Below the pieces are notes generated by a model that saw only the letters and a program-made list of their open reading frames with translations, did no database searches and was not told where the DNA came from. From Pseudomonadota bacterium (GTDB taxonomy: Bacteria > Pseudomonadota > Alphaproteobacteria > Rhodospirillales > Magnetospirillaceae), in NCBI GenBank assembly GCA_021782815.1, contig JAJXUO010000004.1, positions 34,746-98,745 of the forward strand: a stretch of DNA of 64,000 bases. Reading direction: 5' to 3'. Below, in pieces: positions 1-7,278 of this stretch; the first letter of the stretch is position 1; each line of letters starts with the position of its first letter. The translations under genes and the position numbers were made by a program.

Positions 1-170
1 TCCTCGGGCACGAATTCCAACAGCTCGTTGGCCCGTTCGATGGTGACATGGCGCGGACTGTTTTCGAAGAACACCACGCCGACGAAATCGGCCCCGGCAT
101 CGATGGCGGCATCCACCATCTCCTCCTCGGTCAGGCCGCAGATCTTAACCTTGACGGGTTTCAGGCTCAT
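1..170 (-). CDS. trpF: Phosphoribosylanthranilate isomerase, N-terminal part (cut by window edge)
   Basis: Only the first 56 or so codons are inside the window. The reading begins MSLKPVKVKICGLTEEE, which contains the KICGLT strand that opens TrpF (beta/alpha)8 barrels and carries the catalytic Cys, followed by GADFVGVVFF and SPRHV, also typical of the family. TrpF isomerises N-(5'-phosphoribosyl)-anthranilate in tryptophan synthesis in the cytoplasm. Its ATG overlaps the stop codon of pyrF (ATGA), so it is the downstream member of a pyrF-trpF transcription unit, the usual order in this group of alphaproteobacteria. Confidence 0.93.
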   Translation of the reverse strand, partial: MSLKPVKVKICGLTEEEMVDAAIDAGADFVGVVFFENSPRHVTIERANELLEFVPE

Positions 171-880
171 GACGCCGCCCGCAATTCATCCTGGATACGC
201 CGCGCCGCCGCGGCCGGATCGGTGGCGGCGGTAATGGGGCGGCCGATCACCAGATGGCTGGCCCCCTTGGCCATGGCCTCGGCCGGCGTGAGAATCCGTT
301 TCTGGTCGTTGGCGGCGGCCCAGGCCGGACGGATGCCCGGCACCATCAGGGCCGGACCGGGCCCCAGCAGGGCGCGCAGGGCCTCCACCTCGTGCGGGGA
401 ACAGACCAGACCGTCCACCCCGGCCTCGTGCGCCAGCGCCGCCAGCCGTTTGACCTGATCCACCAGGCCGCCCGCCACGCCCACGCCGGTCAGATCGGCC
501 GGGCTCATGCTGGTCAGCACCGTCACCGCCAGGAGGCGCGGCCGCGCCACCCCCGCCTTGGCGGCGGCCTCGCCAGCCGCCTCCACGGCGGCGCGCATCA
601 TATCGGCGCCCCCGCAGGCGTGCAGGGTGGTGAAGGTGGGCGCCAGGGCCACGGCGGCGCGCATGGCGCCGGCCACGGTGTTGGGGATATCGTGAAATTT
701 CAGATCGAGAAACAGCGGCATGCCCAGCGCGGCAATGGCGCGCACGCCTTCGGGGCCGTTGGCGCTGAAGAATTCCAGGCCCACCTTGACGCCGCCCACC
801 TGGCCGGCCAGCTGCCGGACCAGCCGCACCGCTTCGGCGGTTTCGGTGGTATCAAGGGCACAAAAAACAGGATTGGTCAT
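167..880 (-). CDS. pyrF: Orotidine 5'-phosphate decarboxylase
   Basis: The 237-residue protein has the expected length of a bacterial PyrF. It shows the catalytic signature DLKFHDIPNT near residue 60, with the essential Lys and Asp, an N-terminal CALDTT segment, and a C-terminal PGIRP/VIGRPIT phosphate-binding region. It decarboxylates OMP to UMP, the last step of de novo pyrimidine synthesis. The gene overlaps lapA upstream by 4 bp (877-880) and trpF downstream by 4 bp, so the three are translationally coupled. Confidence 0.97.
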   Translation of the reverse strand: MTNPVFCALDTTETAEAVRLVRQLAGQVGGVKVGLEFFSANGPEGVRAIAALGMPLFLDLKFHDIPNTVAGAMRAAVALAPTFTTLHACGGADMMRAAVEAAGEAAAKAGVARPRLLAVTVLTSMSPADLTGVGVAGGLVDQVKRLAALAHEAGVDGLVCSPHEVEALRALLGPGPALMVPGIRPAWAAANDQKRILTPAEAMAKGASHLVIGRPITAATDPAAAARRIQDELRAAS

Positions 881-1224
881 AATGGCAACAAAGTCTTTCC
901 GGCCGGATCATCGGCCACAGTCGTGGGCGCCGCCGGAGCGGCGCGGGCGGCTTCGAGATCGCGCTCCAGCGAGGAGACGCGACGCGCCAGGGCGGAGGCG
1001 CGGGCCTGGGCGGCCATGCGACGTGCCGCGCCCACCAGCATGCCCGCCACCAAACCGATGAGCAGAGGCAGCAGCACGGCGGCATAGGCCGGCACCGCGA
1101 AACCGTCGGGCAGCGGCCACAGGCCCAGGGTCAGAGGTTGACGGTTCGACAGGGCGAACACCACCAGCAGCACGGCCAGGGGCAGAGCGATCAACCAGAA
1201 CAGAAAGCGGGTCAGACGACGCAT
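877..1224 (-). CDS. lapA: LapA-domain (DUF1049) membrane protein
   Basis: A 115-residue protein with two hydrophobic helices (about residues 7-27 and 45-66) and a charged coiled-coil-like C-terminus (70-95). The segment after helix 1, ALSNRQPLTLGLWPLP, is the hallmark of the LapA/DUF1049 family. In E. coli the relative LapA works with LapB in LPS assembly at the inner membrane; the same role here is inference. It sits between ihfB and pyrF, the conserved alphaproteobacterial order, and overlaps pyrF by 4 bp. Confidence 0.85.
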   Translation of the reverse strand: MRRLTRFLFWLIALPLAVLLVVFALSNRQPLTLGLWPLPDGFAVPAYAAVLLPLLIGLVAGMLVGAARRMAAQARASALARRVSSLERDLEAARAAPAAPTTVADDPAGKTLLPL

Positions 1225-1229
1225 GCCGG

Positions 1230-1514
1230 TCAGCGCACCGTGTTCAGCCGCTCGCGCAACTGTTTACCGGTTTTAAAGAAGGGCACAGCCTTTTCCGACA
1301 CATCCACCGACTCGCCGGTGCGGGGATTGCGGCCCTGGCGGGCATCGCGGGTTTTTACCGAGAATGCGCCGAAACCCCGCAACTCGACCCGATCCCCCCG
1401 CGCCAGGGCGGCGGCGATCTCATCGAAAATCGTGGTGACGATGCGCTCCACATCCCGTTGATAGAGATGGGGGTTCAGCTCTGCCAGACGAGCGATCAGC
1501 TCCGACTTGGTCAT
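1230..1514 (-). CDS. ihfB: Integration host factor, beta subunit
   Basis: A 94-residue HU/IHF-type DNA-bending protein starting [12 protein letters not shown]. The beta-arm region carries GRNPRTGE, the family signature with the intercalating Pro, and [12 protein letters not shown] closes the protein. I chose the ATG at 1514 because it is preceded by GGAGCGGGGAG and because the longer reading (to 1550) adds residues that are not family-like. IHF beta pairs with IHF alpha (not in this window) to bend DNA in transcription, recombination and replication. It heads the ihfB-lapA-pyrF-trpF run. Confidence 0.95.
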   Translation of the reverse strand: MTKSELIARLAELNPHLYQRDVERIVTTIFDEIAAALARGDRVELRGFGAFSVKTRDARQGRNPRTGESVDVSEKAVPFFKTGKQLRERLNTVR

Positions 1515-1646
1515 CTCCCCGCTCCTGCCTTCCGTCCTAAACACTCTCATACCCTTGGAAGGGTGCCAAAGCCGGGAGCCAGCGTCAAGATAAGCCTTTC
1601 TGAAGTCAGGCTTTTCCAGCCTGAACCCCGGACAGGCCGAACGGGA

Positions 1647-1880
1647 TCAATGCACGCTGACCGGGTAGAGCGACTGCTGGCGGACGGCGGCGAAGGCGCG
1701 GTCGCGGTCCAGGGACAGGCCGATATGGGCGCCATCGGCGCCGTGGATCGACCAGCCCACCTCGTGATTGATCAGCACACGCTTGATATAGGCCACGTTT
1801 TCCATGCCCCACCCCGCCAGATCCTCCTGGCTCATGGCGCGGTCGGGAGCGTCGCCTTTCGGGGAAATCTGGATGGTCAT
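1647..1880 (-). CDS. DUF1150 family protein
   Basis: A 77-residue acidic protein. The family features are an N-terminal LAGWG motif, a central GxENVAYIK strand and a C-terminal IHxADGxxIG segment. The ATG at 1880 is preferred to the upstream in-frame start at 1970, which would add an unsupported tail. DUF1150 genes typically lie next to small heat-shock protein genes in alphaproteobacteria, and that is the case here: hsp20 is just upstream on the same strand. The biochemical role is unknown; the neighbourhood suggests a stress-related accessory. Confidence 0.8.
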   Translation of the reverse strand: MTIQISPKGDAPDRAMSQEDLAGWGMENVAYIKRVLINHEVGWSIHGADGAHIGLSLDRDRAFAAVRQQSLYPVSVH

Positions 1881-1982
1881 CGCGGCGGCCTCCCTGCTCA
1901 CGTCGCCTGTTGAGCGCGTTTCTAATGAAACAGCGCTCAACAGGGAAAAGAAAGACGACTTTAGTCTCAAGAACCGGAGGCT

Positions 1983-2447
1983 TCAGGCCTTGCGGCCTTC
2001 CAGCACCCCGGCGGATGCCGGCGCCGCGCCCGGCGTCCGTTCCTCTATCTTAATGGTGCGCACCCGCGCTTCCGGCAAGGGGCGCTCCAGATCGATATGC
2101 AACAGGCCGTTATCCATGGTGGCGCCGATCACCTCGATTCCCTCGGCCAGCACGAAGCTGCGCTGGAACTGCCGGGCGGCGATGCCGCGATGGATGAAAA
2201 TGCGCTCGGGATCCTCGTCGCCCTGGCGGCCGCGGATGATCAGCTGGTTGTTTTCCAGCTCCACCGTCAGGGTTTCCATGGAGAAACCGGCCACCGCCAG
2301 GGTGATGCGCAGACCGTTCTCGCCGATCTGCTCGATATTATAGGGGGGATAGCCTTCGGCCGAACTTTTGGAAATACGGTCGAGCACACGCTCGAAATGA
2401 TCGAATCCCAGAAGCAGGGGGCTGTTGAAAACGGGAACGCGCGTCAT
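1983..2447 (-). CDS. Small heat-shock protein, Hsp20/alpha-crystallin family
   Basis: A 154-residue IbpA-like ATP-independent chaperone. The N-terminus MTRVPVFNSPLLLGFDHFER matches the IbpA/HspA type. The alpha-crystallin domain spans about residues 38-130 and contains FxxETL, an xxLIIRGRQ strand and the AxMxNGLLxIxLER signature. A C-terminal I-x-I-type anchor (RTIKIEE) is present. Start at 2447 follows AGGAGAGGTCAAGACC, a good ribosome binding site; the longer reading to 2597 is GC-rich, low-complexity and rejected. It probably holds unfolded cytoplasmic proteins during heat stress. I could not identify a convincing RpoH promoter by eye. Confidence 0.93.
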   Translation of the reverse strand: MTRVPVFNSPLLLGFDHFERVLDRISKSSAEGYPPYNIEQIGENGLRITLAVAGFSMETLTVELENNQLIIRGRQGDEDPERIFIHRGIAARQFQRSFVLAEGIEVIGATMDNGLLHIDLERPLPEARVRTIKIEERTPGAAPASAGVLEGRKA

Positions 2448-2751
2448 GGTCTTGACCTCTCCTCGAAATGCGAGCGAGAAGCCAGCGGTTTTAGCGCCCC
2501 TTAAGGATATCGGCGGCGCCCGTCCCGCCCCGGTCCGCCGCTTCGCTCCCGGGAGCCGAAACGGCATCGGCGGCGGTCGCCCGCTGGCGATCGGCACGAT
2601 AGATGCCCGGCGGGACCAGCCCCGCCGTCACAAAACAGTATTTCGGCCGCGTTCCGACGCCGTCAAGCCCCCTGCCATCAGGGCTGTTTACCCTCCTATG
2701 ATACGAGCGTATGATGCGCGCCATTATCCTCTTTATGATTGGGGCATTACC
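2448..2751. promoter_or_regulatory. Divergent intergenic region with palindrome ATACG-AG-CGTAT
   Basis: This 304-bp spacer separates the divergent hsp20 and 2OG-oxygenase genes and holds both promoters. Just upstream of the oxygenase, positions 2701-2712 form the palindrome ATACG-AG-CGTAT. The hexamer TATGAT occurs three times there (about 2698, 2711 and 2734). This looks like an operator or overlapping -10 elements, but no known regulator consensus is matched. The rest of the spacer is GC-rich with no plausible gene. Confidence 0.35.
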
Positions 2752-3426
2752 ATGACAACGGCGGTCGCCGGTTCCCGGACTTTTCAAATTCAGGAAAGTT
2801 TCCTGCGCGCCTTGGACCAGAGCCAGCGCGTGACCGAGCCTTATCGTCATTGGCTGATGGCGGACATGTTGCCGCCGGACCAGGCGGAAGAGCTGCATGC
2901 CCTGCCGGTTCCCGCGCCCACCGGCCTGGATTTCAGCGGCCGGCGCGAAACCAACAACAACACCCGTTTCTATTTCAACGCCGAGGCCCAGGCCCGCTTC
3001 CCCGCCGCCAAGGCCCTGGCCGAAGCCTTCCAGGACCCCCGCACCGTGGCGGCCCTGGAACGGGAATGCAAGATCGACCTGACCGGCACCAACCTGCGCC
3101 TGGAATATTGCCAGGATACCGACGGTTTCTGGCTGGAGCCCCATACCGACATCGGCGTCAAGCAGTACACCATGCTGATCTACCTCTCGAAGGGGCCGGG
3201 CAGCGAGGACTGGGGCACCGATGTCTATAATAACGACATGAAGTGGGTGCACCGCGCCCCCAGCCCGTTCAACAGCGGCCTGATCTTCATCCCCGGCACC
3301 GACACCTGGCATGCCGTGGACCGGCGCAAGATCGAGGGTGTGCGCAAGTCCATCATCATCAACTATGTCGCCCCCGAATGGCGGGCCCGCCACGAGCTGG
3401 CCTATCCGGAAGCGCCGGTGAAATAA
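2752..3426 (+). CDS. 2-oxoglutarate/Fe(II)-dependent oxygenase family protein
   Basis: A 224-residue single-domain double-stranded beta-helix protein. The iron ligands can be read as the HxD pair in LEPHTDIGVKQYTM and a distal His in GTDTWHAVDRR. An Arg about ten residues further, in EGVRKSIIINY, would bind the 2-oxoglutarate carboxylate. The order H-x-D...H...R defines the superfamily, but the substrate cannot be told from sequence; proline, small-molecule and protein hydroxylases all share this fold. The ATG at 2752 opens the recognisable domain; an in-frame reading extends upstream to 2425 through non-coding-looking sequence. A terminator follows at 3445-3482. Confidence 0.8.
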   Translation: MTTAVAGSRTFQIQESFLRALDQSQRVTEPYRHWLMADMLPPDQAEELHALPVPAPTGLDFSGRRETNNNTRFYFNAEAQARFPAAKALAEAFQDPRTVAALERECKIDLTGTNLRLEYCQDTDGFWLEPHTDIGVKQYTMLIYLSKGPGSEDWGTDVYNNDMKWVHRAPSPFNSGLIFIPGTDTWHAVDRRKIEGVRKSIIINYVAPEWRARHELAYPEAPVK

Positions 3427-3444
3427 TTCCGGCCGCTCCGGCGC

Positions 3445-3482
3445 GCGGCCCCGTCGGGGGAGGACGGGGCCGCTGGATTTTT
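3445..3482 (+). terminator. Rho-independent terminator after the 2OG oxygenase gene
   Basis: An 11-bp perfect stem (3445-3455 with 3463-3473, GCGGCCCCGTC) closes a 7-nt G-rich loop and is followed by TGGATTTTT. It lies 19 bp after the oxygenase stop codon and just before the histidine kinase gene, so it separates the two units. Confidence 0.85.
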
Positions 3483-3537
3483 AGAGCGAAATCCACGATG
3501 CTGACGGATGGACCACGCTTGAAGGGTGACTTCCGTA

Positions 3538-5529
3538 ATGACGCTGCCCCCCGAAGGTGTTGCCGGTTTCGTGGTGGGCGGGTCACTGGCCGTGGGACTG
3601 CTGCTGTGGAGCCGCGCCCGCCGCGGCGCGCGGCGGATGCGCGCCCGTCTCGACCGGTTGGAAAATGATCTGACGGCTCTGCGGGACGAGGCGGAACGGC
3701 TGACCGACTTCCAGACCCTGTTCGACGACACCCGCGAAGCCTTGTTCCTGTTCGAAGCCGGAGACCACCGCCTGTTGCGCATCAGCCAGGGCGGCGTGGA
3801 GATGCTGCGACACCCGCGCGACGCCCTGCTGGGCCGCCCGCTGCTGGAAACCGGCGCCCTGGGCGACGAAGCCGATTTCCTGCGCCACAAGGCCCGGCTC
3901 ACACAGGGGCCCGCCCTCAGCGCCGCCTACGAAAGCCAGACGCGCCACCCCGACGGCACGCGCGTGCCGCTCGAAGTGTTCCTGCAATATATCCCGGCCC
4001 GCCCGCACCAACCCGCCCGTTTCATGGCCGCCGCCCGCGATATCCGCGACCGCAAGGCCGACGACGAGGCCCGGCGCCGCCTGTCGGCCGAGCTGGAAGC
4101 CATTCTGGCCAATATTCCCGTCGGCATTTCCCTGATCTCGCCCGATCGCCGCATCCTCAAGGTCAACACCGCCTTCTGCGACATCTATGGCGGACGCGAA
4201 GAGGAGTTTCTGCAGCAGGCCACCGGCGATTTCTACGCCCGCCGCGAGGATTACGAGGCCATCGCCGCCGAGGCCCTGCCCACCATGCTGCGGGGCGAGA
4301 CCTATGTGGTGGAATGCCCCATGCTGCGCCGCCACGACCGGCGCGAACTGTGGTGCCGCCTGTCGGGCCGCCTGATCGACCCGGCCAATCCCGGCCTGGG
4401 CTACGTCTGGGCCCATGACGACATCACCGAGCGGCGGCGCACCGAGCAAAGCCTGCGCGACCGTCAGGACCTGTTCGAACAGATGTTCATGGCCAACGGC
4501 GCCATGAAGATGCTGCTGGACCCCGCCGACGGTCATATCGTCGACGCCAATCCCGCCGCCGCCCGTTTCTACGGCTACGATCTGGAGCGCCTGCGCAGCC
4601 TGCGCATCGGCGACATCAACGTGCTGCCGCCGGATCTCTTGAACGAGGCCCTGGATCAGGCCAGCCACGGCCCCCAATACTACATGTTCCGCCACCGCCT
4701 GGCCGACGGCACGCTGCGCGATGTGGAAATCTACGCCGGGCCGGTGGTGGTGCAAGGGCGGCCGCTGCTGTTCTCCATCATCCACGACGTCAGCGAGCGG
4801 CTGCGCATGCAGGCCGACCTGATCCGCCGTACCGAGGAACTGCAACGCTCCAACGAGGATCTGGAATCCTTCGCCTATGTGGCCTCGCACGATTTGCGGC
4901 AGCCGTTGCGGATGATTTCCAGCTATCTGTCGCTGCTGGAACGCACCCTGGGCGAGCGGTTGGATCAGGACGGGCGCGACTATCTGGGCTTCGCCCGCGA
5001 TGGCGCCAAGCGCATGGATCATCTGATTCAGGATCTGCTGGATTATGCCCGGGTGGGACGGCGCGACCGCCCGCTCACCGCGGTGTCGCTGCAGGCCGTG
5101 CTGGAGGAAACGCTGCTGCACCTCGGCGGCGCCCTGAAAGAGTGCGGCGCGGAGCTGCGCCTCCCCGACAGCCTGCCAAGCGTGCTGGGCGATGCCGGCG
5201 AACTGCAGCGCCTGCTGCTGAACCTTTTCAGCAACGCCCTTAAATACCGCAGCCCGCAACGCCCCCCCGAGATCACCCTGTCGGTGGAGCGCCAGGGCGG
5301 CGACTGGCGCTTCTGCGTGGCCGACAACGGCATCGGCATCGACCCCGAATTCCACGACCGCATCTTCGGGCTGTTCCAACGCCTGCATCTGCAAAGCCAG
5401 TATGACGGCACCGGCATCGGTCTGGCGGTGTGCAAACGCATCGTCGATCACCATGGCGGCCGCATCTGGGTGGAGTCCGCCCCCGATCAGGGCGCCCGTT
5501 TCTTCTTCACCCTGCCCCGCCTGCCATGA
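3538..5529 (+). CDS. PAS-domain sensor histidine kinase
   Basis: A 663-residue kinase with one N-terminal membrane segment (about residues 5-25), a short coiled coil, three PAS domains (about 50-170, 175-300 and 305-425), then HisKA and HATPase_c. The phosphoacceptor His is residue 451 in VASHDLRQPLR. The N box (LLNLFSNALKY), G1 (DNGIGID) and G2 (GTGIGLAVCK) are intact, so it should be catalytically competent. The phytochrome-type HisKA sequence resembles that of the kinase at 13421-15190. An in-frame GTG at 3526 is an alternative start; neither has a strong Shine-Dalgarno. No response regulator is adjacent, so partner and signal are unknown. Confidence 0.9.
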   Translation: MTLPPEGVAGFVVGGSLAVGLLLWSRARRGARRMRARLDRLENDLTALRDEAERLTDFQTLFDDTREALFLFEAGDHRLLRISQGGVEMLRHPRDALLGRPLLETGALGDEADFLRHKARLTQGPALSAAYESQTRHPDGTRVPLEVFLQYIPARPHQPARFMAAARDIRDRKADDEARRRLSAELEAILANIPVGISLISPDRRILKVNTAFCDIYGGREEEFLQQATGDFYARREDYEAIAAEALPTMLRGETYVVECPMLRRHDRRELWCRLSGRLIDPANPGLGYVWAHDDITERRRTEQSLRDRQDLFEQMFMANGAMKMLLDPADGHIVDANPAAARFYGYDLERLRSLRIGDINVLPPDLLNEALDQASHGPQYYMFRHRLADGTLRDVEIYAGPVVVQGRPLLFSIIHDVSERLRMQADLIRRTEELQRSNEDLESFAYVASHDLRQPLRMISSYLSLLERTLGERLDQDGRDYLGFARDGAKRMDHLIQDLLDYARVGRRDRPLTAVSLQAVLEETLLHLGGALKECGAELRLPDSLPSVLGDAGELQRLLLNLFSNALKYRSPQRPPEITLSVERQGGDWRFCVADNGIGIDPEFHDRIFGLFQRLHLQSQYDGTGIGLAVCKRIVDHHGGRIWVESAPDQGARFFFTLPRLP

Positions 5530-5561
5530 AAAAACCCTCCCCGGCGGTCCGCCGGGGAGGG
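5529..5561 (-). terminator. Rho-independent terminator of ccoG
   Basis: Perfect 12-bp stem CCCTCCCCGGCG (5535-5546) with its complement (5550-5561) around a GTC loop. Read on the minus strand it is followed by six T residues (5534-5529), a textbook terminator 24 bp after the ccoG stop. It also overlaps the stop codon of the convergent kinase gene and may block read-through from both sides. Confidence 0.9.
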
Positions 5562-5584
5562 TTCGTGTCCAAACCGGCCCTGAA

Positions 5585-7069
5585 CTACGCGCCCGGCCCG
5601 GCGAAGATATTGTTGTGGGTCACCACCTTGCCGGTGTCCTCGTCGGTCACCTTCATGATCACCGGCATGGAGGGGCCGGCCATCTCGGCACCCGGCACGG
5701 TGATGAACATATGGAAGGTTCCCACCGAATCCGGCGGCACCGGCAGGGTCACGGCGGTGTTGGCGGTGGTATCCTGGCCGATCACCGACATGGTGGCCTG
5801 GGGCAGGCCTTCCAGGACCAGCTTGAAGTGGCCGTCCTTGTGCATCATGTTCAGCACCTTGACCACGTAGCCGTTGCGCAGCTTGCCGCCCGACAGCATG
5901 ACGTAAACCGGGCTGCGCTCGTGCAGGGCCGAAACGTCGAAGGTCTTGCGGGTGGCGAACACATAGACCATGGCGCTGCACACCAGGGTGATCACGGTGA
6001 GATAGCCGTAAACGCGCGGCCGCAGCACCTTGGTGCGCGAGGTGGTATCCCCCACCGAACGGGCCTGCTGGTTATAGACCGAATCGTAGGAGATCAGCCC
6101 GCGCGGCAGACCGAAGCGGTCCATCACGCTGTTGCAGGCGTCGATGCACAGGGCGCAGCCGATACAGGCCAGCTGGCTGCCGTCGCGGATATCGATGCCG
6201 GTGGGGCAGGCCTGGATGCACATCTTGCAATCCACGCAGTGGCCGCGATCCTGGAACACCTCTTTGGGATCGCGTCCCTGAATGCCGCCCCGCACCACGC
6301 CGCGCGGTTCGCCGCGCCAGGCCTCGTAGGAGACGATCATGGAATGCTCGTCGAACATGGCCGCCTGGAAGCGGGCATAGGGGCACATATAGATGCAGAC
6401 GTTTTCGCGGGCGAAACCGGCCAGCAGGAAACAGAAGAAGCTGAGCACCCCCATGGTGACGTACTGCATCAACCCGGCCTGGCCGGTGAAGAAATTGTGC
6501 ACCAGGGTGGGAGCGTTGTCGAAATAGAGGGTGAAGCCGAAGCCGAAGGCCATGGCGATCACCGCCCAGCTGGCGAAGGTGGCCGTCTTGCGCAGAAGCT
6601 TGCTTACCGACATCGGCGCGCGATCCAGCTGCATGCGGGCGTTGCGCTCACCCTGGAACAAACGCTCGATCCACACGAACAGATCGGTGAACACCGTCTG
6701 CCAGCAGGCGAAGCCGCACCAGACGCGCCCCAGCATGGCCGACATGAAGAACAGGAACAACGCGGCGATGATCAGCAGACCGGTAAGGTAATAAACCTCC
6801 TGCGGCCAGATCTCGATGAAGAAGAAATAGGCGCGGCGGCCGGGCAGATCGATGAAGATGGCCTGGTGCGGCGCGCCAAGCCCACGGTCCCAGCGCAGCC
6901 AGGGGCCGATCCAGAACACCGCCAGGGTGAGGACCGACGCCAGCCATTTCAGACGGCGGAACAGGCCGCTGTTCAGAAAGCGCGGATAGGCCTTGGCGCG
7001 GCTGGCATAAAGCGACTCCCTGTGCTGTTTCTGCGGCTGCTGATCCGCAGCAGGGGATGTTTGCGACAT
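5585..7069 (-). CDS. ccoG: Cytochrome c oxidase accessory protein CcoG (FixG/RdxA family)
   Basis: A 494-residue inner-membrane ferredoxin-like protein. Several membrane helices lie between about residues 40 and 220, with a further one near 345-365. The cytoplasmic ferredoxin domain shows two 4Fe-4S motifs: Cys 278/281/284 with Cys288, and Cys 302/305/308 with Cys312. An Ig-like C-terminal domain follows, and the CGxACW and CxYMCPYARFQ motifs are typical of CcoG. Family members support copper supply to the CuB centre of cbb3 oxidase and have been described as cupric reductases. Start at 7069 (MSQTSPAAD) is chosen over an upstream in-frame extension. The ccoNOQP genes are not adjacent here. 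An FNR/FixK-like box lies upstream at 7196-7209. Confidence 0.95.
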   Translation of the reverse strand: MSQTSPAADQQPQKQHRESLYASRAKAYPRFLNSGLFRRLKWLASVLTLAVFWIGPWLRWDRGLGAPHQAIFIDLPGRRAYFFFIEIWPQEVYYLTGLLIIAALFLFFMSAMLGRVWCGFACWQTVFTDLFVWIERLFQGERNARMQLDRAPMSVSKLLRKTATFASWAVIAMAFGFGFTLYFDNAPTLVHNFFTGQAGLMQYVTMGVLSFFCFLLAGFARENVCIYMCPYARFQAAMFDEHSMIVSYEAWRGEPRGVVRGGIQGRDPKEVFQDRGHCVDCKMCIQACPTGIDIRDGSQLACIGCALCIDACNSVMDRFGLPRGLISYDSVYNQQARSVGDTTSRTKVLRPRVYGYLTVITLVCSAMVYVFATRKTFDVSALHERSPVYVMLSGGKLRNGYVVKVLNMMHKDGHFKLVLEGLPQATMSVIGQDTTANTAVTLPVPPDSVGTFHMFITVPGAEMAGPSMPVIMKVTDEDTGKVVTHNNIFAGPGA

Positions 7070-7195
7070 CGTGGCGGTCCTTGTGCTGAAAGCCGGATGA
7101 CTGAATGCTGAAAGCCAATAGCTGAAACGCCGCCAGGAAAGACGGTCAGACCCGGAACGGCGCAACAAGCTAGCGAGGGGGCCGAGGAGTCGGCA

Positions 7196-7209
7196 TTGAG
7201 ATTTCTCAA
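7196..7209. promoter_or_regulatory. FNR/FixK-type box upstream of ccoG
   Basis: TTGAG-ATTT-CTCAA is a perfect 5-4-5 inverted repeat matching the FNR/FixK core TTGA-N6-TCAA. It is centred about 133 bp upstream of the ccoG start, in the AT-rich spacer between ccoG and the SulP gene. Low-oxygen induction of ccoG/fixG genes by FNR or FixK is well established in alphaproteobacteria. A second 5-5-5 palindrome, CTTAT-TGCAA-ATAAG, lies 16 bp away at 7226-7240. Confidence 0.65.
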
Positions 7210-7278
7210 TAGACCCATAATAAGACTTATTGCAAATAAGAAGAGTCTGAAATTCGCATACCAGTCCCTCCCGGCGGA

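Noticed and set aside
2425..2751. N-terminal extension of the 2OG oxygenase
   Set aside because: It is in frame but crosses the divergent promoter region, and the recognisable domain begins near 2752.
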